The translations under genes and the position numbers were made by a program. This document shows positions 1-6,072 of a DNA stretch of 6,085 nucleotides, piece by piece. Source of the DNA: Nonomuraea sp. (GTDB taxonomy: Bacteria; Actinomycetota; Actinomycetes; Streptosporangiales; Streptosporangiaceae); contig JABFVJ010000216.1 of the NCBI GenBank assembly GCA_013362835.1, forward strand, positions 1-6,085, read 5' to 3'. The number at the start of each line of letters is the position of its first letter. The stretch's first letter is position 1. The notes under the pieces were generated by a model. That model worked only from the letters and a program-made list of their open reading frames with translations. It did not search any database and was not told the origin of the DNA.

Positions 1-9
1 ATACGCAAC

Positions 10-15
10 AAGGGG
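10..15 (+). promoter_or_regulatory. Ribosome binding site supporting a TTG start
   Basis: AAGGGG lies 6 nt before the TTG at 22-24. It decides the start of the Rieske oxygenase: the GTG at 15-17 overlaps the site itself and is in another frame. No promoter can be judged in the few bases available upstream. Confidence 0.6.
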
Positions 16-21
16 TGTCGG

Positions 22-1134
22 TTGACCACCACGTCGAGCCTGATCTCCACGCTTCCCGGCCGCTCCTACACCGATCCCGACCTGTTCGCCGAGGAGCAGG
101 CCAAGATCTTCGAGAACATGTGGTTCTGCGCGGTCAGGGCCGGCGACCTGCCGAAGCCGGGCGCGTTCAGGACCGTCCAGGTGGGCACGGAGAGCGTGAT
201 CGTGGTCCGCGGCCGTGACGGGCGGCTGCGCGCCTTCCTCAACGTCTGCCGCCACCGCGGCGCCCGGCTCTGCATGGAGGAGCAGGGAGAGGTCAGAAGG
301 ACGATCAGGTGCTCCTACCACGCCTGGTCCTACGACCTCGACGGCCGGCTCGCCGCCGCCCCCAACCTGGCCAGGATGCCCGACGTCGACCGCGTGGAGT
401 ACGGCCTCGTCCCGGTGAGCCTGCGCGAATGGCTCGGGTACGCCTGGGTCTGCCTGGCCGACGAGCCGCCCTCCTTCGACGACACCGTCACGTACGCGGC
501 CACCGAACGCCTCGGCGACCCCGCCGCCATCGAGAACTACCACGTGGACGGGCTCGCGCTCGGCCGCCGCGTCGTCTACGACGTCAAGGCCAACTGGAAG
601 CTCATCGTCGAGAACTTCATGGAGTGCTACCACTGCGCCACGATCCACCCCGAGCTGGTGTCCGTGCTGCCCGAGTTCGCCGGCGGCTACGCGGCCCAGT
701 ACTACGTGGGCCACGGCGCCGAGTTCGCCGAGCGGGTCGAGGGCTTCACCGTGGACGGCGGCGCCGGCTTCGGCCGCCTGCCCGGCGTCTCACCCGAGCA
801 GGACCGCCGCTACTACGCGATCACCGTCAAGCCGCAGGTGTTCGTCAACCTGGTGCCCGACCACGTGATCCTGCACCGCATGTTCCCGCTCGCCGCCGAC
901 CGCACGGTCGTCGAGTGCGACTGGCTCTACCACCCCGACGTGGTCGGCTCCGGCGCGGACGTGTCGTCGTCGGTCGAGCTGTTCCACCGGGTCAACGAGC
1001 AGGACTTCGACGCCTGCGAGCGGACCCAGCTCGGCATGGGCTCACGCGCGTACCGGGCGGGTGGGGTGCTGGTGCCGAGCGAGCATCACATCTCGGCCTT
1101 CCATCAGTGGGTGAACCAGCGCCTGCGCGGATAG
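22..1134 (+). CDS. Rieske [2Fe-2S] ring-hydroxylating-type oxygenase, alpha subunit (370 aa)
   Basis: This is the terminal oxygenase component of a two-component Rieske non-heme iron system, in which electrons from a separate reductase drive O2-dependent hydroxylation or N-demethylation in the cytoplasm. The N-terminal Rieske domain (about residues 35-145) has the cluster ligands C76-x-H78 and C97-x2-H100. The C-terminal catalytic domain carries E201-x2-H204-x4-H209, and D328 in NEQDFDACER is the likely third iron ligand. The bridging residue is Glu rather than the usual Asp. The ECYHC context resembles oxygenases acting on quaternary ammonium compounds (glycine betaine, stachydrine and carnitine types), so such a substrate is a reasonable inference, but it is not proven. 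The length of 370 aa fits that group. The start is TTG, chosen because AAGGGG at 10-15 sits 6 nt upstream and residues from there on look family-like. No reductase gene is visible in the window. The last 31 bp overlap the opposing DUF1707 gene. Confidence 0.93.
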   Translation: MTTTSSLISTLPGRSYTDPDLFAEEQAKIFENMWFCAVRAGDLPKPGAFRTVQVGTESVIVVRGRDGRLRAFLNVCRHRGARLCMEEQGEVRRTIRCSYHAWSYDLDGRLAAAPNLARMPDVDRVEYGLVPVSLREWLGYAWVCLADEPPSFDDTVTYAATERLGDPAAIENYHVDGLALGRRVVYDVKANWKLIVENFMECYHCATIHPELVSVLPEFAGGYAAQYYVGHGAEFAERVEGFTVDGGAGFGRLPGVSPEQDRRYYAITVKPQVFVNLVPDHVILHRMFPLAADRTVVECDWLYHPDVVGSGADVSSSVELFHRVNEQDFDACERTQLGMGSRAYRAGGVLVPSEHHISAFHQWVNQRLRG

Positions 1135-1658
1135 CGCACCTTGAGGCCGCCGTACTTGGCCCGGCCGCTGACCACGAGGTAGGGCGCGCCGGGGCGGGGC
1201 CTGCCCGGCACGTCGCCGACGCTGGTCTGGCCCCACTCGCTGCGGAAGGCGTCCACGTTCACCACGCCGCCCTCCGGCATGATGATCTTCGCGGAGCCGT
1301 AGGCGAGGTCGAGTTCGAGGTCGACGACCGGGTGGGCGATGAGGGCCTCGGACAGGTCGAGCTCGACGCTGCCGTACTTGGAGGCGATCCGCAGCCGTCG
1401 CGGGACCGCCCAGTCGCCGGAACGCCGCACGTGGCCGTTCTTGGACTCCAGCTCGACCACGTCGTCGGCAGGGGACGGCTCGGCGGGCAGATCGGTGATC
1501 AGACCGAGCAGGTCGCCGTAGGTTTTCGACGTGAGCGCCAGCTCAAGCCGGTCTTCGAGTTCGAGCCGGGTGAGCCGGCCCTCGGCGAACGCGTGTTGCA
1601 GTCGCCCGGCCGTACGCTCACGGTCCTCGTCGGAGACCCGCATTTGCATTTCCGACAT
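1104..1658 (-). CDS. DUF1707 (SHOCT-like) domain protein with LiaF-like beta-rich C-terminus (184 aa)
   Basis: Residues about 5-58 form a DUF1707 domain: the RVSDEDRERTAGRLQHAFAEG start, then LTRLELEDRLELAL and the YGDLLGLITDLP end are characteristic. DUF1707 is common in actinobacteria and its function is unknown. After a short acidic linker, residues about 85-176 hold repeated beta-type segments (KYGSVELDLS, LAYGSAKIIMPEGGVVNVDA, AKYGGLKVRYP) resembling the C-terminal repeat region of LiaF and cell-wall-stress proteins. There is no signal peptide or membrane helix, so it is probably cytoplasmic. The ATG at 1658 is preferred because a TATGCT -10-like hexamer ends 6 nt upstream, consistent with a leaderless transcript. 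Methionines 4 and 6 are alternatives, and methionine 6 has GGAA at a workable spacing. The gene converges on the Rieske gene and diverges from the MEDS gene, with no obvious pathway link to either. The family is clear, but the role is unknown. Confidence 0.9.
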   Translation of the reverse strand: MSEMQMRVSDEDRERTAGRLQHAFAEGRLTRLELEDRLELALTSKTYGDLLGLITDLPAEPSPADDVVELESKNGHVRRSGDWAVPRRLRIASKYGSVELDLSEALIAHPVVDLELDLAYGSAKIIMPEGGVVNVDAFRSEWGQTSVGDVPGRPRPGAPYLVVSGRAKYGGLKVRYPRRRWFTH

Positions 1659-1661
1659 GTC

Positions 1662-1686
1662 CTGAGCATAGGTTCGCGAGGCTCAG
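1662..1686 (-). promoter_or_regulatory. Candidate leaderless promoter with interrupted inverted repeat
   Basis: On the minus strand, TATGCT (1670-1665) fits the -10 consensus and lies 6 nt before the ATG at 1658, placing the predicted transcription start at or next to the start codon. No convincing -35 is seen 16-18 bp upstream. The hexamer is flanked by an interrupted palindrome, CTGAGC (1662-1667) and GCTCAG (1681-1686) with 13 nt between, which overlaps the promoter and could be an operator. This is inference from sequence only, and 6-bp arms can arise by chance. Confidence 0.4.
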
Positions 1687-1819
1687 AACGGGAGGCGTCG
1701 CCCCGAAGGGGTCCGCAGATCGAGGGAGGAGTGCCGCCGGACCCGGGAGGGCCTGCGCACGATCTGGAGTCTCTTCACATCGCATAGATACCCAACTGAT
1801 TGCCGGGAAGTCCTCATAC

Positions 1820-1824
1820 GGAGG
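1820..1824 (+). promoter_or_regulatory. Strong Shine-Dalgarno, unusual spacing to the MEDS gene start
   Basis: GGAGG is the best ribosome binding site in the window. It sits 7 nt before ATG 1832-1834 (and 4 nt before GTG 1829-1831), a frame that closes at TGA 1883-1885 after 17 codons. It is 14 nt before ATG 1839, the first in-frame ATG of the MEDS-ATPase. CTG 1836 is the only earlier in-frame alternative, because TGA at 1830-1832 blocks that frame. Confidence 0.55.
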
Positions 1825-1838
1825 TAGCGTGATGTCTG

Positions 1839-2771
1839 ATGTTGGCGCAACCCTTCGTGCACCCGGCCCTCTTCTACCGAGGTGACCGGCAGTACGTCGA
1901 TGCCACCACGGCCTTCCTGCGCGAAGGGCTGGCCGCGGGTGAGCCCGTCGCGGTGGCCGTGCCCGCCGCCAACCTCGCCAAGATCGAGGCCGGGCTCGGG
2001 GCCGACGCCGCCCGCGTGACCATGCTCGACATGGGCGCGGCCGGGCGCAACCCCGGCCGCATCATCCCCGCCGTGCTGCGGGAGATCGCCGACCGGCATC
2101 CCGACGACCACGTGCGGATCATCGGCGAGCCGATCTGGCCGGGGCGCAGCGCGACCGAATATCCGGCCTGCGCCCAGCACGAGGCGCTGATCAACCACTC
2201 GTTCGCGGGCCGCCACGTCACGATCCTGTGCCCGTACGACCTGGACGGGCTCTCGCCCGAGGTGCTGCGCGAGGCCGAGGGCACCCACCCCGTGCTGCGC
2301 GACGCCTTTCACGAGTGGCCGAGCGACCGCTACGCGCCCGACCTGGTCGTCGAGGGCCACAACCGGCCGTTCGGCGAGCCGGGGGAGTGCGCGACGCTCC
2401 GCTTCGACCACACCAACCTCTCCTCGGCCCGCAACCTCGCCGCCCGGCAGGCCGACGTGGCGGGCTTCGCGGGCGACCGGCTCGACGACATCCGCCTGGT
2501 GGCGGCCGAGCTCGGCGCCAACAGCCTCGACCACGGCGGCGGGTCCGGCGTGATCAGGCTCTGGGTCGAAGGCGCCCGGCTGGTGTGCGAGGTCAGCGAC
2601 GCGGGCCACATCACCGACCCGCTGGCCGGCCGCAGGCCCGTCGACCCGCGCCACTCCGGCTCGCGCGGCCTGCTCATCGTCAACCTGCTCAGCGACCTCG
2701 TACGCGTCCACACCCGCGCCGGGTCCACCGCGATCCGCGCCTATTTCGATCTGCCCTCCACCCTGGTGTAG
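1839..2771 (+). CDS. MEDS sensory domain plus RsbW-like HATPase protein (310 aa)
   Basis: The N-terminal half (about residues 6-165) matches the MEDS domain first noted in the dichloromethane regulator DcmR, with FVHPALFYRG, GRNPGRIIPAVL, GEPIWPGRS, EYPACAQHEALIN and ILCPYD. The C-terminal half (about 190-305) is a GHKL ATPase of the RsbW/anti-sigma kinase type. Its N box is ELGANSLDHGG (E224, N228), its G1 box is SDAG (D254, G256), and its G2 box is GSRGLLIVNLL (274-284). There is no histidine phosphoacceptor (DHp) helix domain and no membrane segment, so it is more likely a soluble serine-kinase-like or partner-binding switch than a true sensor histidine kinase. Its target (STAS protein or sigma factor) is not in the window. 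The start is uncertain: ATG 1839 is the first in-frame ATG, but the strong GGAGG at 1820-1824 is 14 nt away and better placed for an ATG in another frame. The next gene follows 10-16 bp downstream, suggesting an operon. Confidence 0.9.
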   Translation: MLAQPFVHPALFYRGDRQYVDATTAFLREGLAAGEPVAVAVPAANLAKIEAGLGADAARVTMLDMGAAGRNPGRIIPAVLREIADRHPDDHVRIIGEPIWPGRSATEYPACAQHEALINHSFAGRHVTILCPYDLDGLSPEVLREAEGTHPVLRDAFHEWPSDRYAPDLVVEGHNRPFGEPGECATLRFDHTNLSSARNLAARQADVAGFAGDRLDDIRLVAAELGANSLDHGGGSGVIRLWVEGARLVCEVSDAGHITDPLAGRRPVDPRHSGSRGLLIVNLLSDLVRVHTRAGSTAIRAYFDLPSTLV

Positions 2772-2776
2772 ACATC

Positions 2777-2781
2777 GAAGG
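2777..2781 (+). promoter_or_regulatory. Ribosome binding site deciding the ltrA-like start
   Basis: GAAGG directly touches ATG 2782-2784 and is 6 nt from GTG 2788-2790 in the same frame. Normal ribosome spacing favours the GTG. The protein differs by only two residues between the two choices. Confidence 0.5.
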
Positions 2782-2787
2782 ATGACC

Positions 2788-3948
2788 GTGCTGCGCCCGA
2801 TGCGGGCCCGCGACGCGGGCGAGTCCCATCGCACCGCGACCAACCTCGAGCTCTTCTTCGACCTGTGCTTCGTGGTCGCCGTCTCGTTCGCGGGCGCCCA
2901 GCTTCACCACGCGCTCAGCGAGGGGCACCTGGGCGAGGGCGTGGCGGGCTACCTGACCACGTTCTTCGCCATCTGGTGGGCGTGGATGAACTACACCTGG
3001 TTCGCCTCCGCCTACGACAACGACGACTGGTTGTTCCGGGTGACCACGCTCGTGCAGATGTCGGGCGTGCTGGTGCTGGCCGCCGGGGTGCCGCGGGCGT
3101 TCCAGGAGCACGACTTCCTGGTGGTCTACCTCGGCTACCTGATCATGCGGCTGGCCATGGCGGCCCACTGGCTGCGGGCCGCGTCGGGCGACCGGGCCGG
3201 GCGGCGTACGGCGCTGCGCTACGCGGCGGGCATCTGCGTGGCGCAGATCGGCTGGATCGTGCTGCTGCTGGCGCCGGAGCGGTGGTATCTGGCGGCGTTC
3301 GCGCTGGGCGTGGTGCTGGAGCTCTCGGTGCCGGTGTGGGCCGAGCGGGCCACCTCCACCGCCTGGCACCCCCATCACATCGCCGAGCGCTACGGCCTGT
3401 TCACGATCATCATGATGGGCGAGAACGTGCTGGCCGCGACCGCCGCCGTACAGGCCGAGGCCAGCGGCGCGGGGCTCAGTCCCGGTTTGATCACCCTGGC
3501 CCTCGGGGCGCTGGTGATCGCGTTCGCCATGTGGTGGCTCTACTTCGCCCCGCCCGCGCACGAGATCCTGCTCTCCAACCGGCAGGCCATCCCCTGGGGC
3601 TACGGCCACTACCTGATCTTCGCGGCGGTGGGCGCGTTCAGCGCCGGGGTCGAGGTGGGCATCGACTACAAGGCGGGCGCGGCGCACCTGTCGCACACGG
3701 GCGCCGCGCTGACGGTGTCGGTGCCGGTCGCGGTGTTCCTGTTCATGGTGTGGGTGCTGCACGTGCGCCCGCACGGCTACGGGCGGGCCGACAGCGCGGC
3801 CTTCCTGGGCGCGACCGCGCTCGTGCTGCTGGCCGCGCTGACGCCGGTGCCGATCCCGCTGATCGCCGCGGTCATGGTCGCGCTGGTGCTGGTGACCGGC
3901 GCGACCAGACGCGATCGTCAGAGCTCGACCTCGGCCATGCTCGGGTAG
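2788..3948 (+). CDS. Low temperature requirement A (LtrA) family membrane protein (386 aa from GTG; 388 aa from ATG 2782)
   Basis: The protein has family hallmarks: an N-terminal [13 protein letters not shown] motif, the [18 protein letters not shown] segment, and the [21 protein letters not shown] segment with its conserved ER and GE pairs. About 11-12 hydrophobic segments span most of the length, at roughly residues 24-41, 54-76, 87-104, 112-131, 146-164, 168-186, 203-222, 234-254, 275-295, 307-327, 337-353 and 356-374 (ATG numbering), so it is an integral inner-membrane protein. The family is named for a Listeria cold-growth locus, and its biochemical function is not established. Start choice: GAAGG (2777-2781) abuts ATG 2782 with no spacer but is 6 nt from GTG 2788, which is therefore preferred. 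The short gap after the MEDS-ATPase implies co-transcription. The final 31 bp overlap the opposing aldo/keto reductase gene. Confidence 0.9.
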   Translation: MLRPMRARDAGESHRTATNLELFFDLCFVVAVSFAGAQLHHALSEGHLGEGVAGYLTTFFAIWWAWMNYTWFASAYDNDDWLFRVTTLVQMSGVLVLAAGVPRAFQEHDFLVVYLGYLIMRLAMAAHWLRAASGDRAGRRTALRYAAGICVAQIGWIVLLLAPERWYLAAFALGVVLELSVPVWAERATSTAWHPHHIAERYGLFTIIMMGENVLAATAAVQAEASGAGLSPGLITLALGALVIAFAMWWLYFAPPAHEILLSNRQAIPWGYGHYLIFAAVGAFSAGVEVGIDYKAGAAHLSHTGAALTVSVPVAVFLFMVWVLHVRPHGYGRADSAAFLGATALVLLAALTPVPIPLIAAVMVALVLVTGATRRDRQSSTSAMLG

Positions 3949-4892
3949 CGGTCGCCGCGTACGGCGTCCGCGGGCACGGCCCGTACCAGCGCGTCGAGCT
4001 GCTCAGGGGTCAGCGTGACGTCGGCGGCGGCGGCGTTCTCCTCCAGGTACGTCAGCCGCTTCGTCCCGGGGATCGGCACGACGTCGTCGCCCTGGGCGAG
4101 CACCCAGGCCAGGGCGAGCTGCGCGGGGGTGATCCCGGCCGCGTCGGCGATCTTCCGCACCTCGGCCACCAGGGTCGCGTTGTGCTCGGCGTTCTCGCCC
4201 GACAGGCGCGGCATGTGCTTGCGGAAGTCGTCGTCGGGAAGCTGGTCCGCGGGCGGCAGCGCGCCGCCGAGCAGGCCCCGGCTGATCGGCGAGTACGCCA
4301 CCAGCGCGGTGCCGAGCTCCCTGGCCGCAGGCAGGATCTCCGCCTCGATGCCGCGCGTGAACAGCGAGTACTCGCTCTGCAGCGCCACGATCGGGTGCAC
4401 CCCGTACGCCCGGCGCAGCGTGTCCGCGCTCACCTCCGACAGGCCGAGGTGGCGCACCTTGCCCTGCTCGACCAGCTCGGCCATGGCGCCGACCGACTCC
4501 TCGATCGGTACGCCCGGGTTGCGGCGGTGCATGTAGTAGAGGTCGATGTGGTCCACGCCGAGCCGCCGGAGCGAGGCGTCGCAGGCCGACCTGATGTACT
4601 CGGGGCTGTTCTCGATGCTGCGGGAACCGCCCTCGCGCCTGACGCCGAACTTGGTGGCCAGCACGACCTCGTCGCGGCGGTCCTTGATGGCCCGGCCGAC
4701 AAGCTCCTCGTTGTGTCCCCTTCCGTACATGTCCGCGGTGTCTAGAAAATTCATGCCAAGGTCGAGGGAGCGGTGGATGACCGCAATCGACTCTTTTTCG
4801 GAACCCTGGCCGTAGAACTCCGACATGCCCATGCAGCCAAGGCCGAGTGCCGAGACCTGCGGGCCGCCGGTTCCGAGAGTGCGCTTGTTCAT
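3918..4892 (-). CDS. Aldo/keto reductase, AKR13-like (324 aa)
   Basis: This is a cytosolic NADPH-dependent reductase of carbonyl compounds with the (beta/alpha)8-barrel fold. The start [19 protein letters not shown] forms the usual N-terminal hairpin and first strand. The catalytic tetrad is D51 and Y56 in DTADMYG, K81 in ATKFG, and H122 in DLYYMHR. Cofactor-binding features are the [10 protein letters not shown] loop (201-210) and [13 protein letters not shown] (274-286), typical of NADPH-preferring enzymes. The [12 protein letters not shown] and [18 protein letters not shown] signatures place it near the AKR13 (YakC-like) branch, and the length is normal. The frame is open further upstream, but the ATG at 4892 is chosen because AGGGGA lies 5 nt before it and homology starts there. 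That ATG overlaps the TGA of the upstream MerR gene (ATGA), so the two are translationally coupled. The physiological substrate is unknown; aldehydes or other reactive carbonyls are plausible given the regulator. The 5' part (about 4740-4810) has more A/T-rich codons, including CTA and TTT, than the rest. Confidence 0.94.
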   Translation of the reverse strand: MNKRTLGTGGPQVSALGLGCMGMSEFYGQGSEKESIAVIHRSLDLGMNFLDTADMYGRGHNEELVGRAIKDRRDEVVLATKFGVRREGGSRSIENSPEYIRSACDASLRRLGVDHIDLYYMHRRNPGVPIEESVGAMAELVEQGKVRHLGLSEVSADTLRRAYGVHPIVALQSEYSLFTRGIEAEILPAARELGTALVAYSPISRGLLGGALPPADQLPDDDFRKHMPRLSGENAEHNATLVAEVRKIADAAGITPAQLALAWVLAQGDDVVPIPGTKRLTYLEENAAAADVTLTPEQLDALVRAVPADAVRGDRYPSMAEVEL

Positions 4893-5239
4893 TGCTGTCC
4901 CCTGTAGACGTCGATCTTGTAGTCGAGGGCCTTCATGTCCTGGCTGAGCTCGGCGATCCTGGCCCGTACGCGCTCGCGGTGCAGTTCGAGCATGGCCAGG
5001 CGCTCGCCGGCCGTGTGGGCGCCTTCGCGGCGCAGCTCCGCGTAACGGCACATGTCCGCGATCGGCATCCCCGTGGTCCTGAGCTTGGTGAGGAAGTCCA
5101 GCCACTGGAGGTCCTCTTCCACGTAGTCCCGATGCCCGCTGTGGTTGCGGCCGACCGAGTGGATGAGCCCGATACGCTCGTAGTAACGCAGGGTGTGGGC
5201 GCTCAGGCCCGACCGTTGCGCGGCCTCCTGAATCGTCAT
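4889..5239 (-). CDS. MerR-family transcriptional regulator (116 aa)
   Basis: The N-terminal winged helix-turn-helix is clear: [26 protein letters not shown] (residues 1-26), then the wing [21 protein letters not shown] (30-50). Residues about 78-110 form the long antiparallel dimerisation helix ([29 protein letters not shown]), and the short tail after it leaves no room for a large effector domain. The only cysteine is C64. The position near residue 53 (FLTKLRTTG), where thiol-sensing NmlR/AdhR relatives often carry Cys, is Leu here, so the sensing chemistry may differ. That alignment is from memory. A GTG at 5266 would add 9 residues but lies inside the operator palindrome. The ATG at 5239 begins the conserved domain and sits 6 nt after the predicted -10. 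The gene overlaps the aldo/keto reductase start by 4 bp, making that enzyme its obvious target. Confidence 0.92.
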   Translation of the reverse strand: MTIQEAAQRSGLSAHTLRYYERIGLIHSVGRNHSGHRDYVEEDLQWLDFLTKLRTTGMPIADMCRYAELRREGAHTAGERLAMLELHRERVRARIAELSQDMKALDYKIDVYRGQQ

Positions 5240-5245
5240 ACCTCC

Positions 5246-5276
5246 AGGTTCGCCCTTAGAGTGCACTCCAAGTCAA
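5246..5276 (-). promoter_or_regulatory. Autoregulated merR-akr promoter with 18-bp MerR operator
   Basis: Reading the minus strand, TTGACT (5276-5271) is a good -35. After a 19-bp spacer comes GAACCT (5251-5246), a weak -10, and the ATG follows 6 nt later, so the transcript would be leaderless. The spacer holds the inverted repeat CTTGGAGTG/CACTCTAAG (5272-5255), an 18-bp palindrome with a single mismatched pair. A 19-20 bp spacer containing a palindrome is the hallmark of MerR-activated promoters, where the activator untwists DNA to align the two hexamers. The element lies directly before the merR gene, so it should control the whole merR-akr operon. Confidence 0.75.
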
Positions 5277-5314
5277 ATCAGCCTGCCGGTGGCCGTACCC
5301 ACCCTGAGGGGGCA

Positions 5315-5330
5315 GACCCTACCCAGGGTC
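5315..5330. repeat. Short inverted repeat in the merR/DUF998 intergenic region
   Basis: GACCCT (5315-5320) and AGGGTC (5325-5330) form perfect 6-bp arms around ACCC. A further ACCCT occurs at 5301-5305. It has no T-tract, so it is not a typical terminator. It may be an operator for the divergent promoter toward the DUF998 gene, or chance in GC-rich DNA. Confidence 0.35.
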
Positions 5331-5454
5331 ACCTTTCCGCAGGTCGGCCGGATGATCCCTGAGCCCTTGCGACCAAGGTATTAGGGGACGGGTCAGGGCC
5401 CGCTGGGGCTCATTTCCGATGTTGCCAAAGGGCGCTTTCCACGAGCTTTAAGGC

Positions 5455-6072
5455 ATGAAGGGTTTGCTTGTCAGTGGATTCGCGGCCATCGGCACCGGTA
5501 CCGGCGCCATGCTCACCTTGCACGCCGAATCGGGTCTCGACCCGTTGCACAGCGTCATCAGCGAGTACGCCTTCCAGGCGTCCGGATGGCTGCTGCCGGC
5601 GTCGCTGACGCTGTTCGCCGTGGGCGCGGGGCTGATCGCCGAGGCGCTGCGCCGGGCCGGCACGAACCGCTGGGTCGTCGCGCTGCTGCTGGCGTGGGGG
5701 GCGAGCATGTTCCTGATCGGGGCGTTCCCGACGGATCGCCCCGGTGTGCCGCTCTCCCTTTCCGGCGGCATCCACCGGTACGCCGCCTTCGCCGCCTTCC
5801 TGGTGATGCCCGCCGCGGGATTCCTGCTCGCCAAGGCCCGCATCAGGTACGCCAAGGCCGTACGCGTGCTCAGCGGGGTGGCGCTCGGGGCGCTGCTGCT
5901 GGTCGTGGTCCCGTACGTGGTGCGCATGTTCGGCATCCCGCTCGGCAACGACGACATCCCCGCCGGGCTGACGCAGCGAGTGGTGGTCGTGACCGAGCTG
6001 GGGGTGCTGGCGCTGGCGGGCCTGTCGATGCTCAGGCCCGCGGCGCGCCGGGTGTCGCCCGCGCTGGCGTAG
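5455..6072 (+). CDS. DUF998 family integral membrane protein (205 aa)
   Basis: Six predicted transmembrane helices lie at about residues 3-22, 43-65, 72-90, 107-126, 135-158 and 174-194. The family pattern is visible: a polar LDPLHSVISEYA loop after helix 1, the FPTD motif (91-94) after helix 3, and a histidine (H107 in GGIHRYA) at the start of helix 4. DUF998 proteins are six-helix membrane proteins of unknown function. Conserved polar residues (D29, S36, E37, D94, H107) near the membrane surface could form a ligand or metal site, but this is speculation. The ATG at 5455 is used; AAGG at 5450-5453 is only 1 nt away, so the ribosome site is weak. A possible promoter is TTGCCA (5422-5427) with CTTTAA (5446-5451), 18 bp apart, which is not strong. 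The gene stands alone, divergent from merR. It ends at TAG 6070-6072, followed by the palindrome GCCGTACGGC. Confidence 0.88.
   Translation: MKGLLVSGFAAIGTGTGAMLTLHAESGLDPLHSVISEYAFQASGWLLPASLTLFAVGAGLIAEALRRAGTNRWVVALLLAWGASMFLIGAFPTDRPGVPLSLSGGIHRYAAFAAFLVMPAAGFLLAKARIRYAKAVRVLSGVALGALLLVVVPYVVRMFGIPLGNDDIPAGLTQRVVVVTELGVLALAGLSMLRPAARRVSPALA

Noticed and set aside
309..1787. Open frame of 492 codons on the plus strand
   Set aside because: It runs through the Rieske gene in another frame and then antisense to DUF1707. The product is mostly Arg/Pro/Ala with no family features.
1788..1793. GGGTAT on the minus strand as a stress-sigma (SigB-like) -10 for the DUF1707 gene
   Set aside because: No matching -35 (GTTT-like) was seen 14-16 bp upstream, and a -10 sits much closer to the gene.
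1774..1802. TTCACA as a -35 for the MEDS gene
   Set aside because: It is one mismatch from TTGACA, but the hexamer 17 bp downstream (TGATTG) is not a credible -10.
1683..2843. Long open frame of 386 codons on the minus strand
   Set aside because: It is antisense to the MEDS-ATPase, has low-complexity Arg/Gly/Ala/Val-rich composition with no recognisable domain, and arises from GC-biased third positions of the real gene.
2865..4745. Open frame of 626 codons on the plus strand, and 361 codons on the minus strand at 2689-3774
   Set aside because: Both are shadows of the LtrA and aldo/keto reductase genes, whose frames carry clear family motifs.
4893..5105. N-terminal extension of the aldo/keto reductase frame upstream of 4892
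   Set aside because: It overlaps the MerR coding region, is basic low-complexity sequence, and a good ribosome site with the conserved N-terminus starts at 4892.
5240..5266. GTG start at 5266 for the MerR protein
   Set aside because: It lies inside the operator palindrome and upstream of the predicted -10. The extra nine residues are not part of the conserved winged helix.
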